Shown here one piece after another: positions 8,215-17,135 of a DNA stretch of 64,000 nt. This DNA is from Streptomyces geranii (GTDB taxonomy: Bacteria; Actinomycetota; Actinomycetes; Streptomycetales; Streptomycetaceae). How positions within the stretch are numbered: the first letter of the stretch is position 1; each line of letters starts with the position of its first letter. The stretch is from the NCBI RefSeq assembly GCF_002954775.1, contig NZ_PJME01000048.1, forward strand, positions 1-64,000, written 5' to 3'. The notes under the pieces were generated by a model. The model ran no database searches. It saw nothing but the letters and a program-made list of their open reading frames with translations, and was not told where the DNA came from. The translations under genes were made by a program, and so were the position numbers.

Positions 8215-9675
8215 TCACAGCCCCAGCGCGTCCGCCGCCTCGTCGTCCAGGGTGAACCGAACGTCCTTGCCGGTCGGGGTCGTTGTGCGCATCGCGAGCC
8301 CGCCGGAGCGCACCCCGAGCGAGATCTCGGGGTTGTCCTGGCAGACGAGGACGAAGGTGTTCCCGGCTGTCGCCTTCGGCACGAACGCCTGGTCCTCCGG
8401 GAAGGGCGCGGCGGCCCCCTGCTCGTAGGCGCACGGTCGCTGCTGCATGCCGTCGCCGGCCACCCGGTAGCCCGCGATGTCCAGGCAGAGCCTCGACGCC
8501 GTGCTCACCAGGGCGACCGCCCCCTTCGTCAGGCGGACGACCCGCCACGCCTGTGCCTGTCCGCCGTCGCAGGCCGCCAGGGTGGGATCGGCGGGCGGTC
8601 CGGAACGCGGTGAGTCGTTTCCGCCCCGGGCGGTGACGCAGCGTCCGGTGGACACGTTCCTGAGGGTGATCGTGTCGGTGGTGGCGTTGGCCACGGAGGA
8701 CGGCGCGATGGAGACGGCCGGCGTGGACGCGGGCCGCTCGGCCCCTTCGGCGGAATCCTCCCCCGCCAGCAGGCGCAGTACCCCGGTGGTCAGCACGGCC
8801 GTGACGGCCACCGTGACCGCCACCACGAGCACTGGTCGGCGGCGGCTCTCGGCCGCGGGGCCGCCGTCCCCGGCCGGCGCGGACACGGCGACGGGCTCGG
8901 CGCTCGCCGCCCGGTCTCCCGACCGCGCCCTGCGGTACGCCGGGCCGCCCCACACCAGCACCTGGTCGACCAGCAGCCGTCGGGCCTGCTGCGCGTCACC
9001 CGTCGCGAGCGTGCTCAGCAGCTTCAGGTCGACGGCGCAGAAGCCGCAGGTGCCCAGGTGCTGCTGGAGGTCCATGGGCGTCTCACGGTGCGTGCCACGG
9101 GCGATGGCGCCGAGCATGCCGCCGTAGCGGAGGCAATCCGGGTCGGGGGTGCGGTCGGCCCGTACACGCAGGAAGGTGTCGACCAGGCGGCTGCGGGCCG
9201 ACTGGGCCACGGAGTCGGCGAACTCCACGGTCGTGTTCAGGATCCTGGCCGCCGCCGCGGTCTCCTCAGGCTCGGCCAGGCACAGCCACAGCGCGGCCCG
9301 CTGCTGGTCGGGCAGCTGCTCGAAGGCCGCCAGCAGCACCGAGCCGTGCTCCACCCGACGCAGCGTGTCGACCTCGCCGAAGGTGTCGACGGCCTGTTTC
9401 GACCAGTCGCGGAACTCCGGGCGCAGCAGCCCGTGCCGCCCGTCGCGCAGCCAACTGTCGGCGGTGCGCCGCACGTCGGCGAGGAGGGCGGTCCGCAGGG
9501 CGGCACCCTCCTGGCGCGCGCCACGGGCGAGCACCTGGGCGGCCAGGTCGGTGGCGTCGCGCGGTCTGGCGCAGAACGCCTCGGCGTACGCATGGACGGC
9601 CGGGGCGTGTTCCGGCGGCCTGCCGGTCAACGACGGCTGGTGGTACGGGACTTGCTGTGCGAGGTGCTCGGTCAT
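8215..9675 (-). CDS. sigma-like / zinc-finger / TM / ricin-lectin fusion protein
   Basis: This predicted 486-aa membrane protein combines normally separate parts. Residues about 35-170 resemble an ECF sigma factor; a region-4-like helix-turn-helix segment begins LLAAFEQLPDQQRAALWL. An anti-sigma-like zinc motif HLGTCGFC (HxxxCxxC, about 207-214) follows. A single membrane helix (about 278-300, VLVVAVTVAVTAVL) separates this cytoplasmic half from an outer C-terminal domain (about 345-480) that looks like a ricin-B lectin (TGRCVT, SRLCLDIAGYRVAGDG, QAWRV). The ATG at 9675 has GGGGAG 9 nt upstream, and an upstream ATG (9750) lacks support. The role may be surface-glycan sensing, but that is inference. 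The next gene encodes a DUF4429 protein. Confidence 0.7.
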   Translation of the reverse strand: MTEHLAQQVPYHQPSLTGRPPEHAPAVHAYAEAFCARPRDATDLAAQVLARGARQEGAALRTALLADVRRTADSWLRDGRHGLLRPEFRDWSKQAVDTFGEVDTLRRVEHGSVLLAAFEQLPDQQRAALWLCLAEPEETAAAARILNTTVEFADSVAQSARSRLVDTFLRVRADRTPDPDCLRYGGMLGAIARGTHRETPMDLQQHLGTCGFCAVDLKLLSTLATGDAQQARRLLVDQVLVWGGPAYRRARSGDRAASAEPVAVSAPAGDGGPAAESRRRPVLVVAVTVAVTAVLTTGVLRLLAGEDSAEGAERPASTPAVSIAPSSVANATTDTITLRNVSTGRCVTARGGNDSPRSGPPADPTLAACDGGQAQAWRVVRLTKGAVALVSTASRLCLDIAGYRVAGDGMQQRPCAYEQGAAAPFPEDQAFVPKATAGNTFVLVCQDNPEISLGVRSGGLAMRTTTPTGKDVRFTLDDEAADALGL

Positions 9676-9823
9676 GACTCTTGACTCCCCACGGAGCGGG
9701 CACGGCAAGGCCAGGACCGTAGTGGCGGAATCTGTGAGAGGGCTGTGCATTCACACGCCCGTGTCGCGTACACGAAACCGGCGCCGGGGCGAAGACACCG
9801 GCGGGGACGGCGACAGGGACGGC

Positions 9824-9860
9824 GACGGGCTCCCCGAGGACCGTACTCGGGGAGCCCGTC
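9824..9860 (-). terminator. terminator of the desABCD operon
   Basis: A perfect 15-bp stem (GACGGGCTCCCCGAG / CTCGGGGAGCCCGTC) encloses a 7-nt loop, 9 bp after the desD stop codon. It is one of the strongest hairpins in the window and also separates des from the upstream half of the lectin-fusion gene. Confidence 0.85.
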
Positions 9861-9868
9861 TGCCTTGA

Positions 9869-11653
9869 TCAGAACCCTGCGACGGGATTTCTCAGGGTGC
9901 CGATCAGCTGGAGGGCGCCCGCCGGATCCGCCAGGTCCATCATCTGCTCGTTGTTACGCAGTTGGAGCCGATTGAGGCAGGACAGGGCGAACTCGGGGGC
10001 GAACATGTCGTACTGGCGGAACTTGTCGGCGAGTTGGGGATTCGCCTCCTGGTAGGCGCGGGTGACCTCGGCGACCGTCCGCCAGAAGTCGTCCTCGTCC
10101 AGGACGCCTTCGGTGGCGAGGTTGGCGGCGAGGAAGCGGAAGAAGCAGTCGAAGACGTCCGTGAAGACGGACAGGAGCTTCTTCTCCTCGGGCACGTCCA
10201 CACGCAGCCGGTCGACCGTCGGCGGCAGTACCGCGTCCGGGTCCATGACGGCGATCTCCTCGGCGATGTCCTTGTAGATCGCGCGCTGTACGGCGCCGTC
10301 CTTGAGGACGAGGATGACGTTCTCGCCGTGCGGCATGTAGACGAGGTCGTAGGCGTAGAAGCTGTGCAGGAGCGGGGTGAAGTAGGCCTGGAGGTAGCCG
10401 CGCAGCCACTCCTTCGGGTCCAGCCCCGACTGCTCGACGAGGGCGGAGGCGAAGGAGCGTCCCTCGTGGTCGACATGGACGAGCGAGGCCATGGTGGCCA
10501 GCGACTCGCCGTCGCCGAGCGACGACACCGGGCTCTCGCGCCAGAGCGCCGCGAGCATTTTGCGGTAGGGGGAGTAGCGGTCGGTGGCGGCCTCGTACTC
10601 CAGGTGGCGGTAACCGACGGCCGCGCGCTCACGGATGATCGACAGGCCCGTCGACTTCAACACCGGGTCGTTGTCGATGAGTTGGGCCAGCCAGTCGTTG
10701 ATGGCAGGTGTCGCCTCCATGTACGCGGCCGAAAGCCCGCGCATGAAGCCCATGTTGAGGACCGAGAGCGCCGTTTTGACGTAGTGCTTCTCGGGGTCGG
10801 ACTTGTTGAAGAAGGTCCGGATGGACTGCTGGGCGAGGTACTCGTCGTCGCCCTCACCGAGGCAGATCAGGTTCCGCTGCGCGACCTCGGCGGCGAAGGT
10901 GACGGTGAGCTTGTTCCACCACTGCCAGGGGTGCACCGGGATGAACAGGTACTCGGTGGGGTCGAGACCCTGGTCGGACAGTTTCGTACGGAAGCGGACT
11001 ACCGTCTCCTGCCCCAACTCCGCCCGCAGGAAGGCCTCGTACTCGATCCCGACGCCCGCCGTGAACGCGGCGCGCGAGCGATGGGCGGCCAGCCACACCA
11101 GCCGGACCGGGCTCGCGGTCTCGGGGGCGTACGAGAGGTACTCGTGCACGCCGAAGCCGAGCCGGCCGTTGTTGGCGACGAAGCAGGGGTGGCCCTCGGT
11201 CATCCCCGTCTCGATCGCCTGGAAGTCGCTTTTGACGAGTTCGGCGACGGGGATCTGCGGCTTGGTGAGTTTGTAGCAGGTGCCGGAGAGGGTGGAGGAG
11301 ATCTCCTCCAGGTAGACCGGCAGGACCTCGTCGCTCAGACCGAGTGATTTCTTCAGCTCGATGAAGAAGTCCAGCGCGGAGAGCGGGAGTTCGGCTCCGT
11401 CGCGGTGCCGGGAGACGGATTCGGCGTCGACCTGCCAGTGGTCGAGGGCGTGCCGGACGGCGCGGAAGCGGTAGCGGGTCAGACCGTCGTCGGCGAGGAC
11501 GACATAGCCGTTCCGGCCGTCCCTGCCGTTCTCGGGTTCGGGGGTGATCAGCCGCTCGTGGGCGAACTCGGCGAGGGCTTTGCGGATCAGGAGGCGGTTG
11601 GCCTGTGCCCAGCGCTCTGGGGACAGGTGCGCCACGGCGTCGGACAGGGTCAT
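9869..11653 (-). CDS. desD: desferrioxamine synthetase DesD (NIS synthetase)
   Basis: DesD is an ATP-dependent NRPS-independent siderophore synthetase. It condenses and cyclises N-hydroxy-N-succinyl/acyl-cadaverine units into desferrioxamine E/B in the cytoplasm. The 594-aa protein has the IucA/IucC family hallmarks: EGHPCFVANNGRLGF near the middle of the first half, IPVHPWQWWNKL, and YMPHGENVILVLKDG. The FhuF-like C-terminal part follows (SCLNRLQLRNN). Its ATG overlaps the desC stop as ATGA and has GAGGAG 7 nt upstream, so translation is coupled. It is the last gene of the iron-regulated operon. Confidence 0.95.
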   Translation of the reverse strand: MTLSDAVAHLSPERWAQANRLLIRKALAEFAHERLITPEPENGRDGRNGYVVLADDGLTRYRFRAVRHALDHWQVDAESVSRHRDGAELPLSALDFFIELKKSLGLSDEVLPVYLEEISSTLSGTCYKLTKPQIPVAELVKSDFQAIETGMTEGHPCFVANNGRLGFGVHEYLSYAPETASPVRLVWLAAHRSRAAFTAGVGIEYEAFLRAELGQETVVRFRTKLSDQGLDPTEYLFIPVHPWQWWNKLTVTFAAEVAQRNLICLGEGDDEYLAQQSIRTFFNKSDPEKHYVKTALSVLNMGFMRGLSAAYMEATPAINDWLAQLIDNDPVLKSTGLSIIRERAAVGYRHLEYEAATDRYSPYRKMLAALWRESPVSSLGDGESLATMASLVHVDHEGRSFASALVEQSGLDPKEWLRGYLQAYFTPLLHSFYAYDLVYMPHGENVILVLKDGAVQRAIYKDIAEEIAVMDPDAVLPPTVDRLRVDVPEEKKLLSVFTDVFDCFFRFLAANLATEGVLDEDDFWRTVAEVTRAYQEANPQLADKFRQYDMFAPEFALSCLNRLQLRNNEQMMDLADPAGALQLIGTLRNPVAGF

Positions 11654-12201
11654 GTCGCTACTCCTCGGGCTGCCGCACGGGCGTTCAAGAATTGTTGCCG
11701 GGTACAGAAGCTCAACAGGGCCCGCTTCTCCGGCTTCTGGATCTCGCGCTCGGCCACGAAGCCGACGGCCTCGTTCAGCGCGTGGACGGCCTTGTTGGCG
11801 ACGTCGGGCTCGACGACGACCCGGCGGGTGCGCGGGTCGGCGAACAGCTCGTCCATCACGGCGGTGATGACGTCCCGGGTGAAGCCGTGCACGGGCGCGT
11901 CGGTCGCCGGCACCAGGAAGTGCATGCCGACATCGCCGGGCTGCGGCTCGTACAGCCCGACCAGCTCGCGGTGGACGGGGTCGTACTTCTCCATCAGGAA
12001 GGCCGGTTCGCCGTCACGCAGGCCCAGGAGGGCGTGGTGGTGCTCGTCGGCGGCGACGTCCATGTAGGCACGCTCGACGTCTTCGAGTCTGGCGTCCTGC
12101 ATCATCCAGTAGGCCGCCTTGGGGTGCGTGACCCAGGTGTGCAGCAACTCGGCGTCCTGGAGCGGGTCGAGTGGACGGAGAGACAGACTCATCGAGTTCA
12201 T
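11650..12201 (-). CDS. desC: N-hydroxycadaverine acyltransferase DesC
   Basis: DesC acylates N-hydroxycadaverine with succinyl-CoA or acetyl-CoA, producing the hydroxamate units used by DesD. The 183-aa protein belongs to the IucB/GNAT-like siderophore acyltransferases. Visible hallmarks are HTWVTHPKAAYWMMQ near the start, FLMEKYDP, and a central GDVGMHFLV followed by VVEPDVANKAVHALNEAVGF, the acyl-CoA-binding loop and helix region. The start at 12201 has AGGAG 8 nt upstream and overlaps the desB stop as ATGA. Its own stop overlaps the desD start in the same way. Confidence 0.93.
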   Translation of the reverse strand: MNSMSLSLRPLDPLQDAELLHTWVTHPKAAYWMMQDARLEDVERAYMDVAADEHHHALLGLRDGEPAFLMEKYDPVHRELVGLYEPQPGDVGMHFLVPATDAPVHGFTRDVITAVMDELFADPRTRRVVVEPDVANKAVHALNEAVGFVAEREIQKPEKRALLSFCTRQQFLNARAAARGVAT

Positions 12202-13481
12202 ACGGCGAACTCCTGGAAGGCGATGGTCTTCTCGACCGGGTAGTACTCGCTGCCGAGCAGCTCGCCGATGATGAAGCTGTTGCGGTACGCGCCCATGCCC
12301 AGGTCGGGCGAGGTGACCGAGTGGGTGTGGACACCGGCGTTCTGCAGGAAGACCCCGCGCCCGGTGGTGTCGATCGCGTAGTTGCGGGCGATGTCGAAGT
12401 TGCCCTGGGTGTCGTAGCGCAGCCGGTCACGGACGGGCTTCAGGAACTCGGGCTCGGCGTACTTGTAGCCGGTGGCGAGGACCAGGCCCTGGGTGTCCAG
12501 GGTGTACTCCTTCTCCTGTTCCTCTTGGCGGAGGCCGAGCGTGTACGTCCCGTTCTCGTAAGTCGTCCTGTTCAGCGCGGAGTTGGTGAGGAGCCGGGTG
12601 GGGACCGGGCCGCCGAGGTTCTTCTGGTAGAGCAGGTCGAAGATCTCGTTGATCAGCTCGCCGTCGATGCCCTTGAACAGGCCCTTCTGGTCCTGGGTGA
12701 GCCGGTACCGGGTCCGCTCGGGCAGCGCGCGGAAGTAGTCGATGTACTCCGGGGAGGTCATCTCCAGCGTCAGCTTGGTGTATTCGAGCGGGAAGAAACG
12801 CGGCGAGCGTGTCACCCAGTTGAGCCGGTAGCCGTGGACGTCGATCTCGCTGAGGAGGTCGTAGTAGATCTCGGCGGCGGACTGGCCGGAGCCGACGATC
12901 GTGATCGAGTCCTTGGCCTGCAACTCCCGCTTGTGGCCCATGTACTGGGAGTTGTGGATGAAGTCGCCGCCGAGGTCCGCGCAGGCGTCCGGGATGTAAG
13001 GCGGGGTTCCGGTGCCGAGGACGAGTTTGCGGGTCCGGTAGAGGTCACCGGTGGCCGTGCGGACGACGTACAGCTCGTCCTTGTCCTCGTAGGTCACCTC
13101 GGTGACCGTCGTGCCGAAGCGCACGCTGCTCAGCTGATGGGCGGCCCAGCGGCAGTAGTCGTCGTACTCCACCCGCAGCGGATAGAAGTTCTCGCGGATG
13201 TAGAACGGGTACAACCGGCCCTTCTCCTTCAGGTAGTTCAGGAAGGAGTACGGCGAAGTCGGGTCGGCCAGTGTGACCAGGTCCGACATGAACGGCGTCT
13301 GGAGGTGGGCGCCTTCGAGGAACATGCCCGCGTGCCACTCGAAGTCGGGCTTCGACTCCAGGAAGACACCGTCGAGTTCGTCGATGGGCTCGGTCAGACA
13401 GGCGAGGCCGAGGTTGAACGGGCCGAGCCCGATGCCCACGAAGTCGTGGGTCCTGGTCGGGTTCTCAGGACGCGCGGTCAA
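12198..13481 (-). CDS. desB: cadaverine N-monooxygenase DesB
   Basis: DesB is the FAD/NADPH N-hydroxylating monooxygenase that converts cadaverine to N-hydroxycadaverine. The protein of about 427 aa has the FAD motif VGIGLGPFNLGLA near the N-terminus, the NADPH motif IVGSGQSAAEIYYDLL in the middle, and the family segment VLATGYKYAEPEFL near the end. I favour the TTG at 13481 as start (reading TARPENPTRTHDF), with GGGAGAG just upstream inside desA. An ATG at 13508 is the alternative, adding nine residues and a 44-bp overlap with desA. The stop overlaps desC by 4 bp. Confidence 0.92.
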   Translation of the reverse strand: MTARPENPTRTHDFVGIGLGPFNLGLACLTEPIDELDGVFLESKPDFEWHAGMFLEGAHLQTPFMSDLVTLADPTSPYSFLNYLKEKGRLYPFYIRENFYPLRVEYDDYCRWAAHQLSSVRFGTTVTEVTYEDKDELYVVRTATGDLYRTRKLVLGTGTPPYIPDACADLGGDFIHNSQYMGHKRELQAKDSITIVGSGQSAAEIYYDLLSEIDVHGYRLNWVTRSPRFFPLEYTKLTLEMTSPEYIDYFRALPERTRYRLTQDQKGLFKGIDGELINEIFDLLYQKNLGGPVPTRLLTNSALNRTTYENGTYTLGLRQEEQEKEYTLDTQGLVLATGYKYAEPEFLKPVRDRLRYDTQGNFDIARNYAIDTTGRGVFLQNAGVHTHSVTSPDLGMGAYRNSFIIGELLGSEYYPVEKTIAFQEFAV

Positions 13482-14907
13482 GGGACTCTCCCAGGTACTG
13501 CTCGGCATGGCCGGCGATCAGATCGAGTACGGCGGCCATGTCGTCGGTCGTGGTCTCGGGGTTGAGCAGGGTGAACTTGAGGTAGTGGCGTGCGCCGACC
13601 TTCGTCCCCGCGACCACGGCCGCACCGGAGGCGAACAGGGCCTTGCGGGCGTACAGGTTGGCCCGGTCGATCTCCGAGGGGTCGGTGACGGCGGCCGGGA
13701 TGTAGCGGAAGACGAGCGTGGAGAGGGAGGGCTCGACGACCACGTCGTAGCGAGGGTCGGCGGCTAGCAACTCCCAGCCCTCCTGGGCCAGATCACACAC
13801 CTCGTCGAAGAGCTGGCCGATGCCGTCGGCGCCCATCACACGCAGGGTCATCCACAGCTTCAGCGCGTCGAAACGACGGGTCGTCTGGAGGGACTTGTCG
13901 ACCTGGTTGGGGATGCGCTCCTGCACCATCCGGCGCGGGTTCAGGTACTCCGCGTGGTAGGTGGCGTGGCGGAGGACGGCCGAGTCCCGGACCAGCAGGG
14001 CACTCGAACTCACCGGCTGGAAGAAGGACTTGTGGTAGTCGACGGTGACCGAGTCGGCCCGCTCGATACCGCTGAGCAGGTCACGGCGCCTGACCGAGGC
14101 GAGCAGTCCACAGCCGTACGCGGCGTCGACGTGCAGCCAAGTGCCGTACTGGGCACAGAGTTCGGCGATCTCGGGCAGCGGGTCGATGGAGCCGAAGTCG
14201 GTCGTGCCGGCGGTGGCGACGACGGCCATCGGGATGAGGCCGTCGCGGCGGCAGCGCTCCAACTCGTGGGCGAGGGCGACGGTTTGCATGCGCTTGTCGT
14301 GGCCGACGGGGATGGAGACGACGGAGTCGGGGCTCAGCCCGAGGAGCTTCGCGGACTTCTTCACGCTGAAGTGGCTGACGTCGGAGGCGAAGATCCGCAG
14401 TTTGGCCAAGGAGTCGCTTTTCGCCTCCTCGCGGGCCAACAGCAGCGCCTGGAGGTTGGACTGGCTGCCGCCGCTGGTGAAGATGCCGTCGGCGGCCGGG
14501 CCGAGGCCGATGCGCTCGTTCGTCCAGTCGATCAGTTTCCGCTCGATGAGCGTGCCGCCGGCCGACTGGTCCCAGGTGTCCAGGGAGGAGTTGACGGCGG
14601 AGAGGATCGCCTCGCCGAGCACCGCCGGTATGACGACCGGGCAGTTGAGGTGGGCGAGGTAGCGCGGGTGGTGGAAGTAGACCGCGTCGCGCAGGTAGAC
14701 CTCTTCGAGTTCGTCGAGGGCGGCGGCCTCGTCGAGGAGGGGTTGGTTCAGGTCGATCCGGTCGATGTGGGGGGCGAGGGCGTCGACCGTGACGCCGGTG
14801 AACGGACGGTTGGTGGTGGCGAGTTTGGCCGCCACCCGCTCGACTCCTTCGGTCACGGAGCGGCGGTACCGCTCCGCAGTCGTGTCATTGAGCAGGTGCG
14901 AGCGCAT
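13465..14907 (-). CDS. desA: lysine decarboxylase DesA
   Basis: DesA is a PLP-dependent decarboxylase that makes cadaverine from lysine, the first step of desferrioxamine synthesis. The 480-aa protein belongs to the group II (DDC-like) decarboxylases. HVDAAYGCG contains the pyridine-binding Asp and VDYHKSFFQPV contains the PLP lysine. SGGSQSNLQALLLAR is the phosphate-binding loop. GGAGGC lies 7 nt before the ATG. The upstream region carries a near-perfect iron box, so the whole desA-D operon is expected to be repressed by iron. The 3' end overlaps or abuts the desB start. Confidence 0.95.
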   Translation of the reverse strand: MRSHLLNDTTAERYRRSVTEGVERVAAKLATTNRPFTGVTVDALAPHIDRIDLNQPLLDEAAALDELEEVYLRDAVYFHHPRYLAHLNCPVVIPAVLGEAILSAVNSSLDTWDQSAGGTLIERKLIDWTNERIGLGPAADGIFTSGGSQSNLQALLLAREEAKSDSLAKLRIFASDVSHFSVKKSAKLLGLSPDSVVSIPVGHDKRMQTVALAHELERCRRDGLIPMAVVATAGTTDFGSIDPLPEIAELCAQYGTWLHVDAAYGCGLLASVRRRDLLSGIERADSVTVDYHKSFFQPVSSSALLVRDSAVLRHATYHAEYLNPRRMVQERIPNQVDKSLQTTRRFDALKLWMTLRVMGADGIGQLFDEVCDLAQEGWELLAADPRYDVVVEPSLSTLVFRYIPAAVTDPSEIDRANLYARKALFASGAAVVAGTKVGARHYLKFTLLNPETTTDDMAAVLDLIAGHAEQYLGESLDRAS

Positions 14908-14996
14908 CTGGGGAGCCTCCGGGGGACAGAGAGGTGTTGTGGTGGTGAGAGGGGCAGAGAGGTGGGGGATGGGTTCGCTCTGCCAACCATGCGAAC

Positions 14997-15015
14997 TTAG
15001 GTTAGCCTAACCTAA
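14997..15015 (-). promoter_or_regulatory. iron box (DmdR1/IdeR site) upstream of desA
   Basis: TTAGGTTAGCCTAACCTAA is a 19-bp palindrome with a single central base, matching the actinobacterial IdeR/DmdR iron box. It lies 90 bp before the desA start codon, where a bound repressor would block transcription of desABCD under iron sufficiency. The site is seen directly; the regulator is inferred from known Streptomyces des control. Confidence 0.93.
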
Positions 15016-15031
15016 TATTCCATGCACTCCC

Positions 15032-15901
15032 TTAGGCCTCCTGTTCGCGCAGCTGCTCCTCGCTGAGCCCGCGCCGCCAGTAGCCGACGAACGTGACGGC
15101 CCGGCGGTCGATGCCGCGCTCCCGTACGAGATGCCGGCGCAGCTCCTTCACGACGGACGACTCGCCCGCGATCCAGGCGTACGGCCGCTCGGCGGAGGGT
15201 AGTTGAGCTGCGCGGACGGCTTCGAGGGCGGTGGGAGTGCCGGCGCCGGCCCCGCGTACGAGCCAGGTGATCTCGGCGTCGGCGGCGGTGGTCAGATCCT
15301 GGATGTCGCCGGCGTGTCCGGCCTCCAGCCAGACCCGGGCGCGGGTGCCGGCGGGCAGCGATTCGAGGATCGCGGAGGCGGCCGGAACGGCGGTCTCGTC
15401 GGCCCAGATGACGACCAGATCCGTACCGGTCGGAGGGCGGAAACGGATCGCGCGGTTGTCGGCGATCGCCGGCCCGAGGAGAAGGACGCGATCACCCGCG
15501 CCGGCCCGCGAGGCCCAGAGGGATGCTGGTCCGGCGGGGGCGGCGGCGCCCGGCTCGACGCCGTGCAGCACGAAGTCGATGTCGATCTCCGTCGTGCGGC
15601 CGTGCTCGTCGGCGCGCAGCGCGCGAAGGGTGTACGAGCGCATCACCGCCCGTACGTCGTCCGGGAGTCCACGCCAGGCCTGCCACCACCCGTCGCCCAA
15701 CTCGACGGGCACGACAGGGGCGTTCTGCCCCGGGTGCGGGATGAAGAGGGAGAGACTCTGGTCGCACCCGTCGGAGAGGAAGGCGACCAGATCGTCCCCG
15801 GCGAAGCTGACCCGGACGAGAGAGGGGCCGAGGCGTGCGGTCCGCACGACGTGAAGGGCGAAGAACCGGAAGGGGACGGTGGTGACGGCGGCGGTCGTCA
15901 T
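15032..15901 (-). CDS. desF: siderophore-interacting protein DesF (ferric reductase type)
   Basis: This is a predicted FAD-binding ferric-siderophore reductase that releases iron from imported ferrioxamine in the cytoplasm. The 289-aa protein fits the SIP/ViuB family. The N-terminal FAD-binding barrel includes RVSFAGDDL and the flavin motif SYTLRA, followed by IDIDFVLHG. The C-terminal NAD(P)H-like domain contains VIWADETAVPAASAILESLP and PYAWIAGESSVVKELRRHL. The ATG at 15901 has a strong AGGAGG 5 nt upstream, so the longer in-frame extension is rejected. It lies between desE and desA with a dispersed repeat at its upstream side. Confidence 0.9.
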   Translation of the reverse strand: MTTAAVTTVPFRFFALHVVRTARLGPSLVRVSFAGDDLVAFLSDGCDQSLSLFIPHPGQNAPVVPVELGDGWWQAWRGLPDDVRAVMRSYTLRALRADEHGRTTEIDIDFVLHGVEPGAAAPAGPASLWASRAGAGDRVLLLGPAIADNRAIRFRPPTGTDLVVIWADETAVPAASAILESLPAGTRARVWLEAGHAGDIQDLTTAADAEITWLVRGAGAGTPTALEAVRAAQLPSAERPYAWIAGESSVVKELRRHLVRERGIDRRAVTFVGYWRRGLSEEQLREQEA

Positions 15902-15938
15902 AACTCCTCCTGAGGGATTTGTCGGAGGGCGCATCGAC

Positions 15939-15984
15939 GCGCCCCCAAAGGGGCGCGGGGAACTGCGCGACCAGCCACAACGGG
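15939..15984 (+). repeat. dispersed GGGGCGCGGGGAACTGCGCGA repeat, copy 2
   Basis: The core GCCCCCAAAGGGGCGCGGGG followed by AACTGCGCGACCAGCCACAA matches the reverse complement of the copy at 3331-3374. It sits between desF and desE. Its inverted GCGCCCCC..GGGGCGC part can form a hairpin. Confidence 0.75.
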
Positions 15985-16028
15985 CCCGCAGTTCCCCACG
16001 ACCGAGCACACGGTTTCAGGCGCCGGCG

Positions 16029-17084
16029 TCAGCTGACCTTCTTCGCGTTCTCGATGGCCTCCGCGAGGCTGGTGACCAACGGCGTGCACTTGTCGTACGA
16101 CAGAATCGGCTCGGCATTACGCGCGATCACCTGGCCCGCCTTCACCGCAGGCAACTGCTTCCACGTCGCCTCGGTGATGTCGGCGGGCTGGATCGCCGCC
16201 GTACGGCTGTCCATCATGATGATGTCGGCCTTGTACTTGTCGACGTTCTCCCAGCTCAGGTTCTCGTACCAGCCACCGCTCGCCTTCAGCGCGGCGGCGG
16301 ACGGCTCGACGAAGTTCACGCCGAGGGCCTTGAAGTACTCCAGGTCGATGGAGAGGTTGGAGCCGGAGACGTAGAAGATGTCCTGGCTCGCGGAACCGGC
16401 CAGCACCTTGATGTCGGGCTTGGCCTTGGCGGCTGCGCGCAGTCGGGCGGAGGCGTCCTCGAAGGCCTTCTTCGCGGCGGTCACCTTGGCCGAAGTGGTG
16501 TCCGCGCCAAGGGACTTGGCCAGCTCCAGCATGCGCTGCAGCGGCTTGTCCAGCTGGACGTCGACCACGGAGATGCCGACGGTCGGGGCGCCGACGCCGA
16601 GGATCTTCTCCTTGGACTCCTCCGGGACGTACCAGAGGGTGCTCGCGTCGAACATGGTGGTGGCGAGGAGGTCCGGGGCGAGGGCCGCGTACTTCTCGAT
16701 GTTGAACTGGCCCCACTCGTTGCCGAGGTTGGTCACCTTGGTGACGTCGAGGTCGCCGGCCTGGACGTCGGCCTTGCCGTCCTTGGTCGTGGTCGGGCCG
16801 AAGACGCCCTTGACCTCGACGCCGTAGTCGTGGAGCGCGGCGGCGACACCGATGAAGGCGACGATGCTGGAGGGCACCTTGTCGGCCTTGACGGTCGTGC
16901 CGCGGTCGTCCTTGAACGACCAGGGACCGGTGGGGGTGGCGGCGGCCTTCGACGCGTCCGCGTCCGAGCCACCGCTTTTCGCGTCGTCGTCCCCACAGGC
17001 GGCGAGGACGGCCCCGAGGCCGAGGGCGCCGCCTGCGGCGAGCATGCCGCGGCGGGAGAGGTGGGTGGCACGGGCGTTGAACAT
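16029..17084 (-). CDS. desE: ferrioxamine-binding lipoprotein DesE
   Basis: DesE is the extracytoplasmic substrate-binding lipoprotein that captures ferric hydroxamates for an ABC importer. The predicted 351-aa protein starts MFNARATHLSRRGMLAAGG, with an RR that also suits Tat export. It has a lipobox LAAC (Cys30) followed by a Ser/Asp-rich linker. The FecB/PeripBP-type domain fills the rest; recognisable pieces are SSIVAFIGVAAALHDYGVEVKGV and the C-terminal AGQVIARNAEPILSYD. The ATG at 17084 gives a canonical signal peptide; its ribosome site is weak. An iron box lies about 50 bp upstream. No permease genes are present here, so the importer is encoded elsewhere. Confidence 0.92.
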   Translation of the reverse strand: MFNARATHLSRRGMLAAGGALGLGAVLAACGDDDAKSGGSDADASKAAATPTGPWSFKDDRGTTVKADKVPSSIVAFIGVAAALHDYGVEVKGVFGPTTTKDGKADVQAGDLDVTKVTNLGNEWGQFNIEKYAALAPDLLATTMFDASTLWYVPEESKEKILGVGAPTVGISVVDVQLDKPLQRMLELAKSLGADTTSAKVTAAKKAFEDASARLRAAAKAKPDIKVLAGSASQDIFYVSGSNLSIDLEYFKALGVNFVEPSAAALKASGGWYENLSWENVDKYKADIIMMDSRTAAIQPADITEATWKQLPAVKAGQVIARNAEPILSYDKCTPLVTSLAEAIENAKKVS

Positions 17085-17135
17085 GGATGGCTGCTTTCGA
17101 ACGGGGCGGTTCGGCCCGTCGGACAATTCGAAAGG

